This document shows, one piece after another, positions 1 through 9,187 of a DNA stretch of 64,000 nt. This DNA is from Desulfovibrio aminophilus (lineage in GTDB: Bacteria > Desulfobacterota > Desulfovibrionia > Desulfovibrionales > Desulfovibrionaceae), in the NCBI RefSeq assembly GCF_023660105.1, contig NZ_JAMHGA010000007.1:23591-87590 (forward strand), written 5' to 3'. A program made the position numbers and the translations under genes. The notes under the pieces are model-generated. The model was given only the letters and a program-made list of their open reading frames with translations, had not been told where the DNA came from and searched no databases. Positions within the stretch are counted from its first letter, which is position 1. Each line of letters starts with the position of its first letter.

Positions 1-1
1 G

Positions 2-694
2 CCGGACCTGGACATGGTGCGCCGGGTGTCGCGTTTCTGCCTCACTCCCCTGACCGTGGGCGGCGGCATTTCCAGCCTGGACCACGTGCGCGGTTTGATC
101 CGCTCCGGCGCGGACAAGGTGGCGCTCAACACCGCGCTCATGGCCGATCCGTGCCTCGGGACGCGCATCGCCGAGACGTATGGCGTCCAGTGTCTGGTCG
201 CCGGCGTGGACCACCGGGCCGTGGAGGGCGGCGAACGCCTCGTCTGGACGGACTCCGGCCGGGTTCCGGCCCAGGAGGGGCCCGTGGAATGCGCGCGGCG
301 CATGGAGGCGTTGGGGGCGGGCGAAATCCTGCTCCACGACATCGCCGCCGACGGCGCGCGCTCGGGGTTCGACTGCGAGACCGTGCGCCGGGTGGTCCAG
401 GCCGTGGGGGTGCCGGTCATCGCCTGCGGCGGGGCCGGAAGCCCGGAGCATTTTCTCCGGCTGTTCGAGTCCACCGGCGCGGCCGCGGCCTGCGCGGGCA
501 ACTATTTCCACTACACCGAGCACAGCGTGGTCCTCTGCAAGACCTCCCTGCGCCGCCACGGGGTGAACGTGCGCCTGGACACGTCGGCCGACTATTCCGA
601 GGCCCGCCTGGGCAGGGACGGCAGGCTCCGCAAGCGCGACGAGGGGGATCTCGACGCCCTCCGCTTCCGCCACCTGCCGGAGGAGGTCATCTGA
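2..694 (+). CDS. HisF-like (beta/alpha)8 barrel protein, 5' truncated by the window edge
   Basis: This is the C-terminal part of an imidazole glycerol phosphate synthase cyclase-like barrel. The reading frame is open from base 2, so the true start lies outside the window. Family features include the phosphate-loop style segment LTVGGGI near base 50 and the late glycine segment VIACGGAGSPEHF near base 420. It overlaps the next gene, an N-acetyl sugar amidotransferase, by one base (TGATG). This pairing matches WbpG/PseA-type systems, where HisH and HisF homologues supply ammonia for amidine formation on a nucleotide sugar. A HisH partner would be expected just upstream. One oddity is the segment HDIAADG at about 335-355: canonical HisF has D-R-D-G there, so the catalytic Asp (Asp130 in Thermotoga) is Ala at 344-346. 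It is therefore probably not the histidine-pathway enzyme. Confidence 0.8.
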   Translation, partial: PDLDMVRRVSRFCLTPLTVGGGISSLDHVRGLIRSGADKVALNTALMADPCLGTRIAETYGVQCLVAGVDHRAVEGGERLVWTDSGRVPAQEGPVECARRMEALGAGEILLHDIAADGARSGFDCETVRRVVQAVGVPVIACGGAGSPEHFLRLFESTGAAAACAGNYFHYTEHSVVLCKTSLRRHGVNVRLDTSADYSEARLGRDGRLRKRDEGDLDALRFRHLPEEVI

Positions 695-2019
695 TGCGCT
701 ACTGCGCCCGCTGCCTCTATCCCGAAAACCATCCCCTGCACCTCGTGTTCGACGACGAGGGCGTGTGCAGCGGCTGCCGCGTGCACGAGGAGAAGGACGC
801 CCTGGACTGGGCCGAGCGCTTCGAGCGGCTCAAGGCCGTCGTGGGGGAGTACCGGAGCCGGAGCGGCGGGATATACGACTGCATCGTGCCGGTGAACGGC
901 GCGCGGGACTCGTATTTCATCGTGCATACGGTGCGCAACGTGCTGGGCCTGAACCCCATGCTCGTGTCCTACAACAAGCAGTACAACACGCCCGTGGGGA
1001 TTCGGAACCTGGCCTCTCTGCGCACGGTCTTCGACCGCGACATTCTCGCCCTCACCGTGAACCCGGAGTCGGCCAGGAAGATCACCCGGGCCGCCATGCG
1101 CCTGCTCGGCAGCATGTACTGGCACTGTCTGGCCGGGGAGACCGTGTTCCCGGTGCAGACCGCCGTGCGCTTCAAGATTCCCCTCATCATCTGGGGCGCG
1201 CACCAGGGCGTGGACCAGGTGGGCATGTTCTCCCACCTGGACGAGGTGGAGATGACCCGCAAGTACCGCAAGGAGCACGACCTCATGGGCGTGGAGGCCG
1301 AAGACCTCATGCGCGCGGCCCCGGACCTGGGCGAGGATCTGGGCGAGCGCGAACTCCGGCCCTACCTCTATCCCAACGACCGAGAGCTGGCCGCCGTGGG
1401 CGTGCGCGGAATCTACCTGAACAACTACATCCGTTGGGACACCAAGCGCCAGCACGAGGACATGATCCGGCTCTACGGCTACGAGACGGCGGCCCTGCCC
1501 CGGACCTTCGACACCTGCAACGACTGCGACAGCCACCACTACGCGGGCGTGCACGACCTCATCAAGTTCCGAAAGTTCGGCTACGGCAAGGCCCTGGACC
1601 ACGCCTGTCGGGAAATCCGCCTGAAGCGCCTGACGCGCGAGCAGGGCATCGAACTCGTGCTTCGGCACGAGGCCGTGGAGCCGCCGGACTTGTCGCTGTT
1701 CCTGTCCTGGGCGGGAATGAGCCGGGAGGAGTTCGACCGCTGCGTGGACGCCCGCCGCGATCCCGCCGCCTGGGCGCGGGACGGGGGCGGCTGGCGGCTG
1801 CTCGACCATGTGAGCCGCCATTCCCAAGACCAGGGGGTGGAACGGGCCCGCCTCGCCGCCGTATCGGATGGCGTCTTTCCCCTCACTCCGCCGCGCGCGC
1901 CGGAACAGGAACGGCCCGCGCACGTGCTCTTCGGCCGGGGCTGGGCCGGAGCGCCGCGCGGCCAGGCTGTCCAGGCGGATGGGAGCCGGAATTCCATCGC
2001 CGACGGGAGTCCCTCATGA
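694..2019 (+). CDS. N-acetyl sugar amidotransferase (WbpG/PseA family), 441 aa
   Basis: The protein resembles the ATP-pyrophosphatase amidotransferases that convert an N-acetyl sugar into an acetamidino sugar for pseudaminic-, legionaminic- or mannuronic-type glycans. Cys pairs YCARC (residues 4-7), CSGC (25-28) and CNDC could bind metal. The ATG at 694 overlaps the HisF-like stop, and no other start gives the conserved N-terminus MRYCARCLYP. The usual PP-loop SGGKDS appears as NGARDS (residues 68-73, bases 895-912), so the ATP site looks altered although D-S is kept. The gene ends in an ATGA overlap with a methyltransferase, indicating one transcript. Family membership is fairly sure; activity is not. 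Confidence 0.82.
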   Translation: MRYCARCLYPENHPLHLVFDDEGVCSGCRVHEEKDALDWAERFERLKAVVGEYRSRSGGIYDCIVPVNGARDSYFIVHTVRNVLGLNPMLVSYNKQYNTPVGIRNLASLRTVFDRDILALTVNPESARKITRAAMRLLGSMYWHCLAGETVFPVQTAVRFKIPLIIWGAHQGVDQVGMFSHLDEVEMTRKYRKEHDLMGVEAEDLMRAAPDLGEDLGERELRPYLYPNDRELAAVGVRGIYLNNYIRWDTKRQHEDMIRLYGYETAALPRTFDTCNDCDSHHYAGVHDLIKFRKFGYGKALDHACREIRLKRLTREQGIELVLRHEAVEPPDLSLFLSWAGMSREEFDRCVDARRDPAAWARDGGGWRLLDHVSRHSQDQGVERARLAAVSDGVFPLTPPRAPEQERPAHVLFGRGWAGAPRGQAVQADGSRNSIADGSPS

Positions 2020-2918
2020 GCAAGAGCATCATGCGCGAGATGCGCCAGTGCCTGGAGAACAACGAGAACATCATGGCCCGCCTGCGCGCCATGTCCGGGC
2101 TTTCGGGCAACACGCCGGAGGCCATCCTCGTCTCCTACGACCTGCAGGCGGGCAGCTACGCCAGGATGCTGGAGGACGAGCGGGTCCGCGCCATCAAGGA
2201 GGCCTTCGGGGCCAACCTGGCCGAGGTCGTCGAGTCCCTGCCCCACGCCAGCGTCCTGGAGGCGGGCGTGGGCGAGGCCACCACCCTGGGGGCCATGATC
2301 CCCAAGCTGCGCACCGCGCCGGAGCGCATCGCCGGTTTCGACATTTCCTGGTCGCGGCTGTCCGTGGCCGTCCGCCACGCGGAGGCGAAGGGCGTGGCCG
2401 CGCGGTTCTTCACCGGCGCGCTGGAGCGCATCCCGGTCCCGGACGACGCCTTCGAACTGGTCTACACCGTGCACGCCATCGAGCCCAACACCGGGCGCGA
2501 GAAGGAAATCCTACGCGAGCTGCACCGCGTGGCGCGGAACCACCTCGTGCTCGTGGAGCCCAGCTATGAGCTGGGCAACGCGGAGACCCGCGCCCGCATC
2601 GAGCAGCACGGGTACATCACGAACCTGCTGGGCGCGGCCCGCGAACTGGGCCTGAACCTGCTCGAACACCGGCTCTTCGAGCCGAACATGAATCCCAGGA
2701 ACCAGGCCGCGCTCATGGTCTTCGAGAAGAGCGCCCGTCGCGTCCCGGACCCCTCCGGCCAGCTCGCCTGTCCGGTGTGCGGGACGGCGGTCGAGGAGAT
2801 CAAGGGACACTGCTTCTGCGGGGAATGCCATCTCCTGTTCCCGGTGATCGAGGGCATCCCCTGCCTGCTGGAGGGAAACGGCATTTTGGCCAGCCGGTTC
2901 CCGCAATCGGAGGGCTGA
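2016..2918 (+). CDS. SAM-dependent methyltransferase with C-terminal Trm112-like zinc ribbon, 300 aa
   Basis: The central region (about residues 75-220) is a class I methyltransferase: VLEAGVGEATTLG is the SAM-binding glycine motif, and RIAGFDISWSRL supplies the acidic residue at the end of strand 2. The last 60 residues carry CPVCG and CGEC followed by LLFPVIEGIPCLL, which matches the Trm112-like zinc ribbon found in many glycan-cluster methyltransferases. The ATG at 2016 overlaps the amidotransferase stop, placing it in the same operon. The substrate is probably a sugar or a lipid-linked glycan intermediate, inferred only from context. Confidence 0.82.
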   Translation: MSKSIMREMRQCLENNENIMARLRAMSGLSGNTPEAILVSYDLQAGSYARMLEDERVRAIKEAFGANLAEVVESLPHASVLEAGVGEATTLGAMIPKLRTAPERIAGFDISWSRLSVAVRHAEAKGVAARFFTGALERIPVPDDAFELVYTVHAIEPNTGREKEILRELHRVARNHLVLVEPSYELGNAETRARIEQHGYITNLLGAARELGLNLLEHRLFEPNMNPRNQAALMVFEKSARRVPDPSGQLACPVCGTAVEEIKGHCFCGECHLLFPVIEGIPCLLEGNGILASRFPQSEG

Positions 2919-2926
2919 GCGGCGCG

Positions 2927-4309
2927 ATGGCGGACGACTCGTTGCGCGGTTTCATCGAACGGGTGGGAGCCCTTGCGGTGCTCGACCACTCCGGGCGCGG
3001 CGGAAACGGCTTCTTCATGACCGTGTTCGACCGCCACCCCGAGGTGATCGGCTGCCACTGGGGCCAGTATCTCTACTCCTATCTTCTCACGGAGTTCGGC
3101 GACGACGACGTGCTCGACTCCCGCGCGGCCCTCGACTTTCTCGTCAAACGCTCCCCGTTCCGCTTTGTGCTGGACGACCTCTCCCCGGAACACGAGGCCT
3201 TCATCAGGAAGTGCGGGGCCGATCCGGCCGTGCCCCTGGATCGCGCCGAGGCGCGGCGCATCCTTCGTGATTTCCTGCTGTCCACGCCCACGGTTTCCCG
3301 TCGGGAACTCGTGCTGGCCTGTCATTACGCCCTGGCCAGGGCCCTGGGGCGGGACACCTCGGCCATCACGCACATCCTCACCGCGGATGCGGTGAGCCTG
3401 CGCAACGAGCATTTCACCACGGGGTTTTCCGGCCGCATGGTCGACGCCCTGCTGCGGGATTTCCCCCAGGCCGGAATCGTGAACATCGTCCGCGATCCGC
3501 GCGCGGTGTTCGCCTCCAACCGGCACCAGTTCGTCAACGCCAACGGCAACATGTATGGCGTGACCCCGGCCACGTTCTTCACCCGCCTGGGCAACGTGCC
3601 GCGGGCGCGGCAGCAATTCGAGGATTGCGCCTACCTGTTCTGGCTGCCCTACTGCGCGGCGGCCTGGGCCGTGGCCAAGGATATCCGGCGGCGCCATCCC
3701 GGGCAGGTCCGCATGCTGCGCAACGAGGATTTGAACACCCGTTTCGAGCCGACCCTGCGGGAACTGTGCGCCTGGATGGGCGTCTCGTTCTGGGAACCGT
3801 GGGCCGCCCCGGACTACGAGCCCACGAGCCTCGGCGGGTCCTGGCGGGGCGCGGGCGCATACAACAGCCGCTACCAGACCAATCTCGGCGGCCCTTTGAA
3901 GAACGATCCCCAGGATGTGGCGGACAGGACCACGGGCCCGAACGAGTATGTGACGAAACGCTGGATGTCGCGCCTGGCCCCGCACGAAATCCGTCTCGTG
4001 GAAGTGCTCTTTCAGGACGAGATGCGCGCCTGCGGCTACGAGCCGCTGACGCCTTTGCCTCGCGGCTCCATGACGCGGGCGGCGGCCGGATGCCTGACGC
4101 GGCCCTTCCTCGGGGAGTTTCCCGGCTGGTCCTGGCTGACCGGGGGCCTTTCCCTGGGCCCGGCCGAGGCCTTCCGTCGGGTGTTCTATCTGGCGGTGTC
4201 TCCGTTGTTCGCGGTGGCGGGACGGCTGGCGCTGTTGGGGCTGGTGCGCCGGGGATTCTTTGATCGGCCGCCCGTGCGCAATGGGATAGATGAGGGGTCG
4301 CGGCGATGA
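2927..4309 (+). CDS. PAPS-dependent sulfotransferase family protein, 460 aa
   Basis: The N-terminus LDHSGRGGN (residues 19-27) sits where sulfotransferases bind the 5'-phosphosulfate of PAPS. RDPRAVFAS (189-197) matches the 3'-phosphate-binding signature. Later residues such as LRNEDLNTRFEPTLRELCAWMG fit the sulfotransferase C-terminal helix region. The ATG at 2927 lies 8 bases after the preceding stop, and the product is longer than the ~300 aa minimal domain because of a C-terminal extension with a hydrophobic stretch near residues 425-445. The 5' loop differs from the common RSGST form, so the cofactor is inferred. It probably sulfates the glycan made by this locus. Confidence 0.8.
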   Translation: MADDSLRGFIERVGALAVLDHSGRGGNGFFMTVFDRHPEVIGCHWGQYLYSYLLTEFGDDDVLDSRAALDFLVKRSPFRFVLDDLSPEHEAFIRKCGADPAVPLDRAEARRILRDFLLSTPTVSRRELVLACHYALARALGRDTSAITHILTADAVSLRNEHFTTGFSGRMVDALLRDFPQAGIVNIVRDPRAVFASNRHQFVNANGNMYGVTPATFFTRLGNVPRARQQFEDCAYLFWLPYCAAAWAVAKDIRRRHPGQVRMLRNEDLNTRFEPTLRELCAWMGVSFWEPWAAPDYEPTSLGGSWRGAGAYNSRYQTNLGGPLKNDPQDVADRTTGPNEYVTKRWMSRLAPHEIRLVEVLFQDEMRACGYEPLTPLPRGSMTRAAAGCLTRPFLGEFPGWSWLTGGLSLGPAEAFRRVFYLAVSPLFAVAGRLALLGLVRRGFFDRPPVRNGIDEGSRR

Positions 4310-6117
4310 CGTCCATGCGGGAACACGCCGTTCTCTTCAGCGGCCCGGACCTCGCCGGTTCCGCTTCCGATCTGCTCCGCCGCGAGGCCGCCCAGGGCGC
4401 GGCCCTGGTGGCCCTGGACTCCCAGGCCATGGCCTGGGCCGTCCGCGAGGGATTGCCTTGCGCCTTCATGGACGGCTGGCTGGACGAGGACGATTTTTCC
4501 CGCGCGCGCCGCGAGGCCCCGGAATTCGAGGCCGCCTGGTTCGCGCCCCGGCGGGAGGCGTTCACCTTCGACGGGCTGTGCTGGCCGGAATTTGACCGCG
4601 AGGTGCTCTACGCCTATTGGCTCTCGGCCTGCACCGCCCAGGTTCTGGCCGAGGGTTTGGCCCGGCGGGGCGTGCGCCGGTTGACCGTGTTCCGCCGCGA
4701 TCCGCCGCGCCCCATGCTTTACTTCGAGCCTGCGGACACACCGGCTCTGTATTGGGAGAAGGCCTTTCCGGGCGAGGTGCGGAGCGTGGTCCTGCCCGCC
4801 TTGGAGACGCCGGACGATTCCGCCGCCGGAGGCCGTGACGAACGGCCCTGCGATTTCCTGCACGGCAACGTGGACCTGTTGCGGGATCGTGCGGCGCTGT
4901 GTCTGAATCCCCTGGAGGTCTTCCGGCTGCGCCGCCAGATCGCGGAGATCGCCGGGGCCTTCGGCGGCCGCGCGGTCATCGTGGCCAACACCCATCTGGC
5001 CCGGGACACGGAGCCCATCGCCCGGGAGACGGGCCTGCCGGTGCTGGGCCTGGGCCCGGCCGGGCGGCCCGCCGAGGACGTGGCCGGGCGTTGCCGACGG
5101 GGTTTCGAGGAGTTGCTCGAAGTCCAGTCGGAGCCGCTGCGCGGCATGCTCCGGGGCAACGCGGCCCATTTCGCGGCCCTGTTCCGGCGCTGGACCTGGC
5201 TCCAGGCCACGCGGGAATACTGGGCCCGCGCGTTCCGTGCCGCGCCGCCCGCCCTGGTGGTGGTGACGTCCCTGTCGGACAGCGAGTCCCAGATTCCGGC
5301 CGAGGCCGCCGCGTCCCTGGGCGTCCCGAGCCTGTGCCTGCCGCACGGCGTTGGAATCACCCGGGCTGTGCGGCCAAAATCCTCCGTGGTGCCATGCCTG
5401 TGCCAGGCGGACCGGCGGGTCTACCTCTCCTCGGGAATCCACGAGGAACGCCTGACAGGTTGCCTCGATCTGGACACGGAGAACGAGTACGCGGTGGACG
5501 GGGCCAAGGCCCTGCCCCGTATGGAGGGGCGGTTGAACGTCCTGGCGCTCATGACCGCCACGGGGCGGCCGGGCGTGCTCTATCCCGTGATCCGCCACGA
5601 GGCCCAGGCGCGCGCCCTGCGGGCCCTGGCCGCGCCGCCGCCGGACCTGGCCGGGCGGCTGGCCCTGACCCTGAAGACCCACCCCGGCCTGCCGGACCTG
5701 GAGATCGTGGAGGCGGCCGGGCCGAAAGTCCAGGCCCTGCTGGCTCCCCTGGACCTTTCCCTGGCCGGGGCCCTGGCCTCGGCCGACCTCGTGCTGGCCG
5801 TGAACTACTCCGGCGTGGGCATCCTGCACGCGGCCAAGGCGGGCAAGCCTCTCATCCAGTTTTGGCTGGACCCGGACATCGGCCGCTCGGAGCCCATGCT
5901 TTTCGCCGACATCTACGCCCCGGCGGGCGGGATGGCCCGCTCGGAGGGCGAGCTTTGGGCCCTGATGCGTCGCTTCCTGGACGAGCCCGGCCAGGCCGAG
6001 GCCATGCGCCGCCGGTCGGATGACTTTCTCCGCTCGTTGCGTCTGGAGGAGTCGCGGACCCTGCGCGACATCGCCCTGGCCCTTGCGGGCCGGAAGGAGC
6101 AGGCATGCGCGTCCTGA
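4306..6117 (+). CDS. GT-B-fold glycosyltransferase-like protein, 603 aa
   Basis: I cannot assign a named family. The C-terminal half looks like a GT-B donor-binding domain of the capsule or CDP-glycerol glycerophosphotransferase kind. It has CLPHGVG near residue 345 and a later segment, ADLVLAVNYSGVGILHAAKAGKPLI, of the type that contacts the sugar nucleotide (first 20 residues or so of the motif read ADLVLAVNYSGVGILHAAK). The first 330 residues are Ala/Leu/Arg rich without a recognisable motif. The start overlaps the sulfotransferase stop (ATGA), and the end overlaps the next glycosyltransferase by 13 bases, so all are co-transcribed. Role in the surface glycan is inferred from context. Confidence 0.65.
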   Translation: MTSMREHAVLFSGPDLAGSASDLLRREAAQGAALVALDSQAMAWAVREGLPCAFMDGWLDEDDFSRARREAPEFEAAWFAPRREAFTFDGLCWPEFDREVLYAYWLSACTAQVLAEGLARRGVRRLTVFRRDPPRPMLYFEPADTPALYWEKAFPGEVRSVVLPALETPDDSAAGGRDERPCDFLHGNVDLLRDRAALCLNPLEVFRLRRQIAEIAGAFGGRAVIVANTHLARDTEPIARETGLPVLGLGPAGRPAEDVAGRCRRGFEELLEVQSEPLRGMLRGNAAHFAALFRRWTWLQATREYWARAFRAAPPALVVVTSLSDSESQIPAEAAASLGVPSLCLPHGVGITRAVRPKSSVVPCLCQADRRVYLSSGIHEERLTGCLDLDTENEYAVDGAKALPRMEGRLNVLALMTATGRPGVLYPVIRHEAQARALRALAAPPPDLAGRLALTLKTHPGLPDLEIVEAAGPKVQALLAPLDLSLAGALASADLVLAVNYSGVGILHAAKAGKPLIQFWLDPDIGRSEPMLFADIYAPAGGMARSEGELWALMRRFLDEPGQAEAMRRRSDDFLRSLRLEESRTLRDIALALAGRKEQACAS

Positions 6118-7343
6118 TGCTCTCCGACGGCGAGACCCGGGGCGGGGCCTCCACGGCGGCCGCGCGCGCGGCCCTGGGGCTTTGCCGCCTGGGCCACGAG
6201 GTGCTCCGGGTGGTGCGCTTCCCGGACCCCGGGTCGCATCCCTGGCGCACCGAGGTCCTGGAGACCCCCGCCGCGCTGGTGACGGACTGGGAGGCCCCCT
6301 TTCGGCCCGAGGCCAAGGCCCTGGTGCGGGACATGCTCACCACCGTCCTGCGCCGGTTCCGGCCCCAGGCGGTGAGCGTGCACAACCTGCACGGGGCCAC
6401 CCGCCACGGCTGGTCGGTGGACCTGGTCGCGACCTGCGCCGAGGTCGCGCCCACGGTCTGGACCCTGCACGACCTCTGGTCCTGCACCGGCCGCTGCGCC
6501 TACACCGACGGCTGCGAACGCCATCTGACCGGCTGCGGGGAGGACTGCCCCTCCTGGCGCGTGTATCCGGCCTGCCCGCCCGGCGAGATCGCGGCCCGGC
6601 AGCGGGAGAAGCGCGGGGTGCCGGCGCGGTTCCCTGACCTGACGGCGGCCGCGCCCTCGGCCTGGCTGGCACGGACCGCCCGAAAAGGCCTCTGGGCCGG
6701 GCATCGCGTGGAGGCCCTGGCCAACGGCCTGGACCTGGACGTGTTCCGGCCCGTGGAGCGCGGCGAGGCCCGGCGCGCCCTGGGGCTTGAGCCCGACGGG
6801 CGGGTGCTGCTGGCCGCCTCGCTTCTCCTGGACGACCCGCGCAAGGGCGGCGATCTTCTGCTGCGGGCCCTGGATTTCCTGGACGAGCCCGTGACCCTGC
6901 TGCTCATGGGCGGCGGGAGCCTGACGGTGGCGAATCCCAAGGTCGCGGCGCGGCCCCTCGGCCTGGTGACCGACGACGCGGTGAAGACCCTGGCCTTCAG
7001 CGCGGCGGACGTGCTCCTGCACCCGGCCCGGGAGGACAACCTGCCGAACACCGTGGCCGAGGCCCTGGCCTGCGGCACGCCGGTGGCCGGGTTCGCCGTG
7101 GGCGGCGTGACGGAGATGCTTGCGGAAGGGGCCGGGAGCGTGGCCGGGGCCCTGACGCCCGAGGCCCTGGCCCTGGCCGTGCGGGAGGTGTTGGCACGCG
7201 ACCCCGCCGAGGCCCGGGAGCGCTGCCGTTTCCTGGCCGAACGCCGCTACGACCTGCTGGGCCAGGCCCGGGCGCTGACGCGGTTGTTCGAGGAGACGGC
7301 CGAGGCCCGCGCGGATCAGGCGCGCCGGGCGGCCAGGCAGTAG
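6105..7343 (+). CDS. GT4-family glycosyltransferase, 412 aa
   Basis: The N-terminus MRVLMLSDGETRGGASTAA is typical of GT-B glycosyltransferases whose first glycine-rich loop contacts the acceptor. The C-terminal half has PARED-NLPNTVAEALACGTPV, the donor-binding region with the conserved Glu of GT4 enzymes, followed by VGGVTEML. A cysteine-rich insert (CTGRCAYTDGCERHLTGCG, near residues 125-150) is seen in GT4 enzymes of the WcaC type. The start is supported by GGAAGGAG at 6093-6100. The 3' end overlaps the convergent methyltransferase by 28 bases. Confidence 0.85.
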   Translation: MRVLMLSDGETRGGASTAAARAALGLCRLGHEVLRVVRFPDPGSHPWRTEVLETPAALVTDWEAPFRPEAKALVRDMLTTVLRRFRPQAVSVHNLHGATRHGWSVDLVATCAEVAPTVWTLHDLWSCTGRCAYTDGCERHLTGCGEDCPSWRVYPACPPGEIAARQREKRGVPARFPDLTAAAPSAWLARTARKGLWAGHRVEALANGLDLDVFRPVERGEARRALGLEPDGRVLLAASLLLDDPRKGGDLLLRALDFLDEPVTLLLMGGGSLTVANPKVAARPLGLVTDDAVKTLAFSAADVLLHPAREDNLPNTVAEALACGTPVAGFAVGGVTEMLAEGAGSVAGALTPEALALAVREVLARDPAEARERCRFLAERRYDLLGQARALTRLFEETAEARADQARRAARQ

Positions 7344-8071
7344 ACGGACCAGGTCTCCGGTCCCGGAGCCCTGCCGGTCATCCATTCCCCGTTTTCCAGG
7401 GCTTCGAGTCCGGCATCGGCGAGGAACTTCTTCAGTTCCGGCAGGAAGAAATAGCGCATGGAGTGCGTCTCGCGCACGGTCTCCCGACGCGTCCCGCCCT
7501 GTTCGGCGATGTCCACGCTGTAGCGAACGTGCACCACGCGGCGTTCCCGATCGTGTTCCGGCTCGCAGCGGCGGTGTACGGAGACGCGCTCGTCGGCCAT
7601 GTCCTTGACGCGCGCCTCGGGCGGGGTCTGGAGCACGGCCGGGCCGTGCCAGAAGTCGAAGAGGAACAGGCCGCCCGGCCGGAGGTGGGCCGCGGCCGTG
7701 GCCAAGGCCGCCGCGACGTCCTCGTCCGTGGTCTGGTAGCTCATGACGTGGAACAGCGACGTCACGGCGTCGAAGCGCCGCCCCAGGTTCAGTTCCCGGA
7801 TGTCGCCGCAGAGGAAGGAGCAGTCCGGACCGGCGGCGCGGGCCTTCGCCAGCATGCCCTCGGAGCGGTCCACGCCCGTGACCTCGAATCCCGAGGCGGC
7901 CAGGAGCGCGGCGTGCCGTCCCGTGCCGCAGCCCAGCTCCAGCAGGGTGCGGGCGTCGGGCCTCCGGCCGCGCAGCAGCCCGGCCGCGAAGGCGGCCTCG
8001 GCCGCGTAGTCCTTGTCCCGGTAGAGCAGGTCGTAATAGGCCGCGTAGAGCCCGAAGACGTCGTCGCTCAT
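7316..8071 (-). CDS. class I SAM-dependent methyltransferase, 251 aa
   Basis: The sequence contains LLELGCGTGRHAALLA (motif I, near residue 40) and VTGVDRSEGMLAKAR (motif II), with CGDIRELNLGRRFDAV as motif III. Length and layout match small sugar or small-molecule methyltransferases. The ATG at 8071 overlaps the stop of the upstream DegT aminotransferase (ATGA), so the two are co-translated. The methylated substrate is likely the amino sugar or nucleotide sugar made by the neighbours, an inference from context. Confidence 0.85.
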   Translation of the reverse strand: MSDDVFGLYAAYYDLLYRDKDYAAEAAFAAGLLRGRRPDARTLLELGCGTGRHAALLAASGFEVTGVDRSEGMLAKARAAGPDCSFLCGDIRELNLGRRFDAVTSLFHVMSYQTTDEDVAAALATAAAHLRPGGLFLFDFWHGPAVLQTPPEARVKDMADERVSVHRRCEPEHDRERRVVHVRYSVDIAEQGGTRRETVRETHSMRYFFLPELKKFLADAGLEALENGEWMTGRAPGPETWSVYCLAARRA

Positions 8072-9186
8072 CCGCGCTCCAGCATGCGCCGGAGGCGGTC
8101 CGCCGAGATCTCGATCTGTTCGTCCGTGGCGCCCAGGCCGCTGGGCAGGTAGAAGCCGCGCCTGCCGATGCGCTCGGACACGGGGTGGCGGTCGCCCGCG
8201 AACAGGCCCATGCGCCTGAACACCGGCTGCTCGTGCAGGGGCCAGAAGAAGGGGCGCGTGCCCACGCCGTCCTCGGCCAGCCTGCGCATGGCCTCGTCGG
8301 CGTCGAAGGGAACGTCGTCGTCCAGGACCACGCCGAAGACCCAGTACAGGTTCTCGGCGTCCGGCGTGGCGGCCGGGGGCAGCAGCAATCCGGGCGTCCC
8401 GGCCAGGAGCCGCTGGTAGAGCGCGCCGATGGCCCGCTTGCGGACGATGGACTGGTCCAGGCGCTCCAGCTGGGCCACTCCGACGGCGGCCTGGAGGTTG
8501 CTCATGCGCAGGTTCCAGCCCAGCTCCTCGTGGATGAAGCGGCGTTTTTGGAAGCAGAGGTTGCGCAGGGAGCGGCAGCGTTCGGCCAGACGGTCGTCGT
8601 CGGTGAGGAGCATGCCGCCCTCGCCCGTGGTCACGAGCTTGTTGGGATAGAAGCTGAGGCAGCTGATGTCGCCCAGGCCGCCGCAGGGCGCGCCGCTGCA
8701 GGTCTGGCCGATGGCCTCGGCCGCGTCCTCGATGACCGCCAGGCCGTGTTTTTCGGCCAGGGGCAGGATGCCGCCCATGGGCGCGGGCAGGCCGAAGATG
8801 TGCACGGCCATGACGGCCTTGGTGCGCGGGGTGATGCGTTCGGCCACGGCCTCGGCGGTCATGTTCCAGGTGGCCGGGTCGCAGTCCGTGAGTACGGGCG
8901 TGGCCCCGGCGCGGACCACGGCCGAGGCGCAGGAGATGATGGTGTGGGCCGGGAGGATGACCTCGTCGCCCGGTCCCAGCCGGAGCGCCGCCACGGCGGC
9001 GTCCAGGGCCGCCGAGCCGTTGCACACGGCGATGGCGTGCCCGCGTCCCATGCGCCGGGCCAGGCCCTCCTCCAGGCGGGCCACGAAGGGACCCTCGGAG
9101 GATATCCAGCCCGTGCGGACGCATTCCAGGAGATAGCGCTCCTCGTTGCCGTCCAGCCGGGGCTCGTTCACGGGAATGAACGCCAC
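8068..9186 (-). CDS. DegT/DnrJ/EryC1 PLP-dependent sugar aminotransferase, 372 aa
   Basis: The enzyme should transfer an amino group from glutamate to a keto nucleotide sugar, as in perosamine synthesis. VIEDAAEAIG (151-160) holds the pyridine-nitrogen-binding Asp, and FYPNKLVTTGEGG has Lys183 as the expected Schiff-base lysine. CNGSAALDAAV (55-65) forms the phosphate pocket. A GTG start at 9186 is chosen because GGAGG lies about 5 bases upstream and because MAFIPVNEPRL aligns with family N-termini. It follows the cupin gene with a single-base gap and precedes a methyltransferase with an ATGA overlap. Confidence 0.88.
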   Translation of the reverse strand: MAFIPVNEPRLDGNEERYLLECVRTGWISSEGPFVARLEEGLARRMGRGHAIAVCNGSAALDAAVAALRLGPGDEVILPAHTIISCASAVVRAGATPVLTDCDPATWNMTAEAVAERITPRTKAVMAVHIFGLPAPMGGILPLAEKHGLAVIEDAAEAIGQTCSGAPCGGLGDISCLSFYPNKLVTTGEGGMLLTDDDRLAERCRSLRNLCFQKRRFIHEELGWNLRMSNLQAAVGVAQLERLDQSIVRKRAIGALYQRLLAGTPGLLLPPAATPDAENLYWVFGVVLDDDVPFDADEAMRRLAEDGVGTRPFFWPLHEQPVFRRMGLFAGDRHPVSERIGRRGFYLPSGLGATDEQIEISADRLRRMLERG

Positions 9187-9187
9187 G

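Noticed and set aside
592..1923. Long minus-strand ORF opposite the amidotransferase, and many similar long antisense ORFs
   Set aside because: High GC makes stop codons rare on all frames. The proteins are low-complexity Arg/Pro/Gly/His, without ribosome sites, and lie wholly over recognisable genes.
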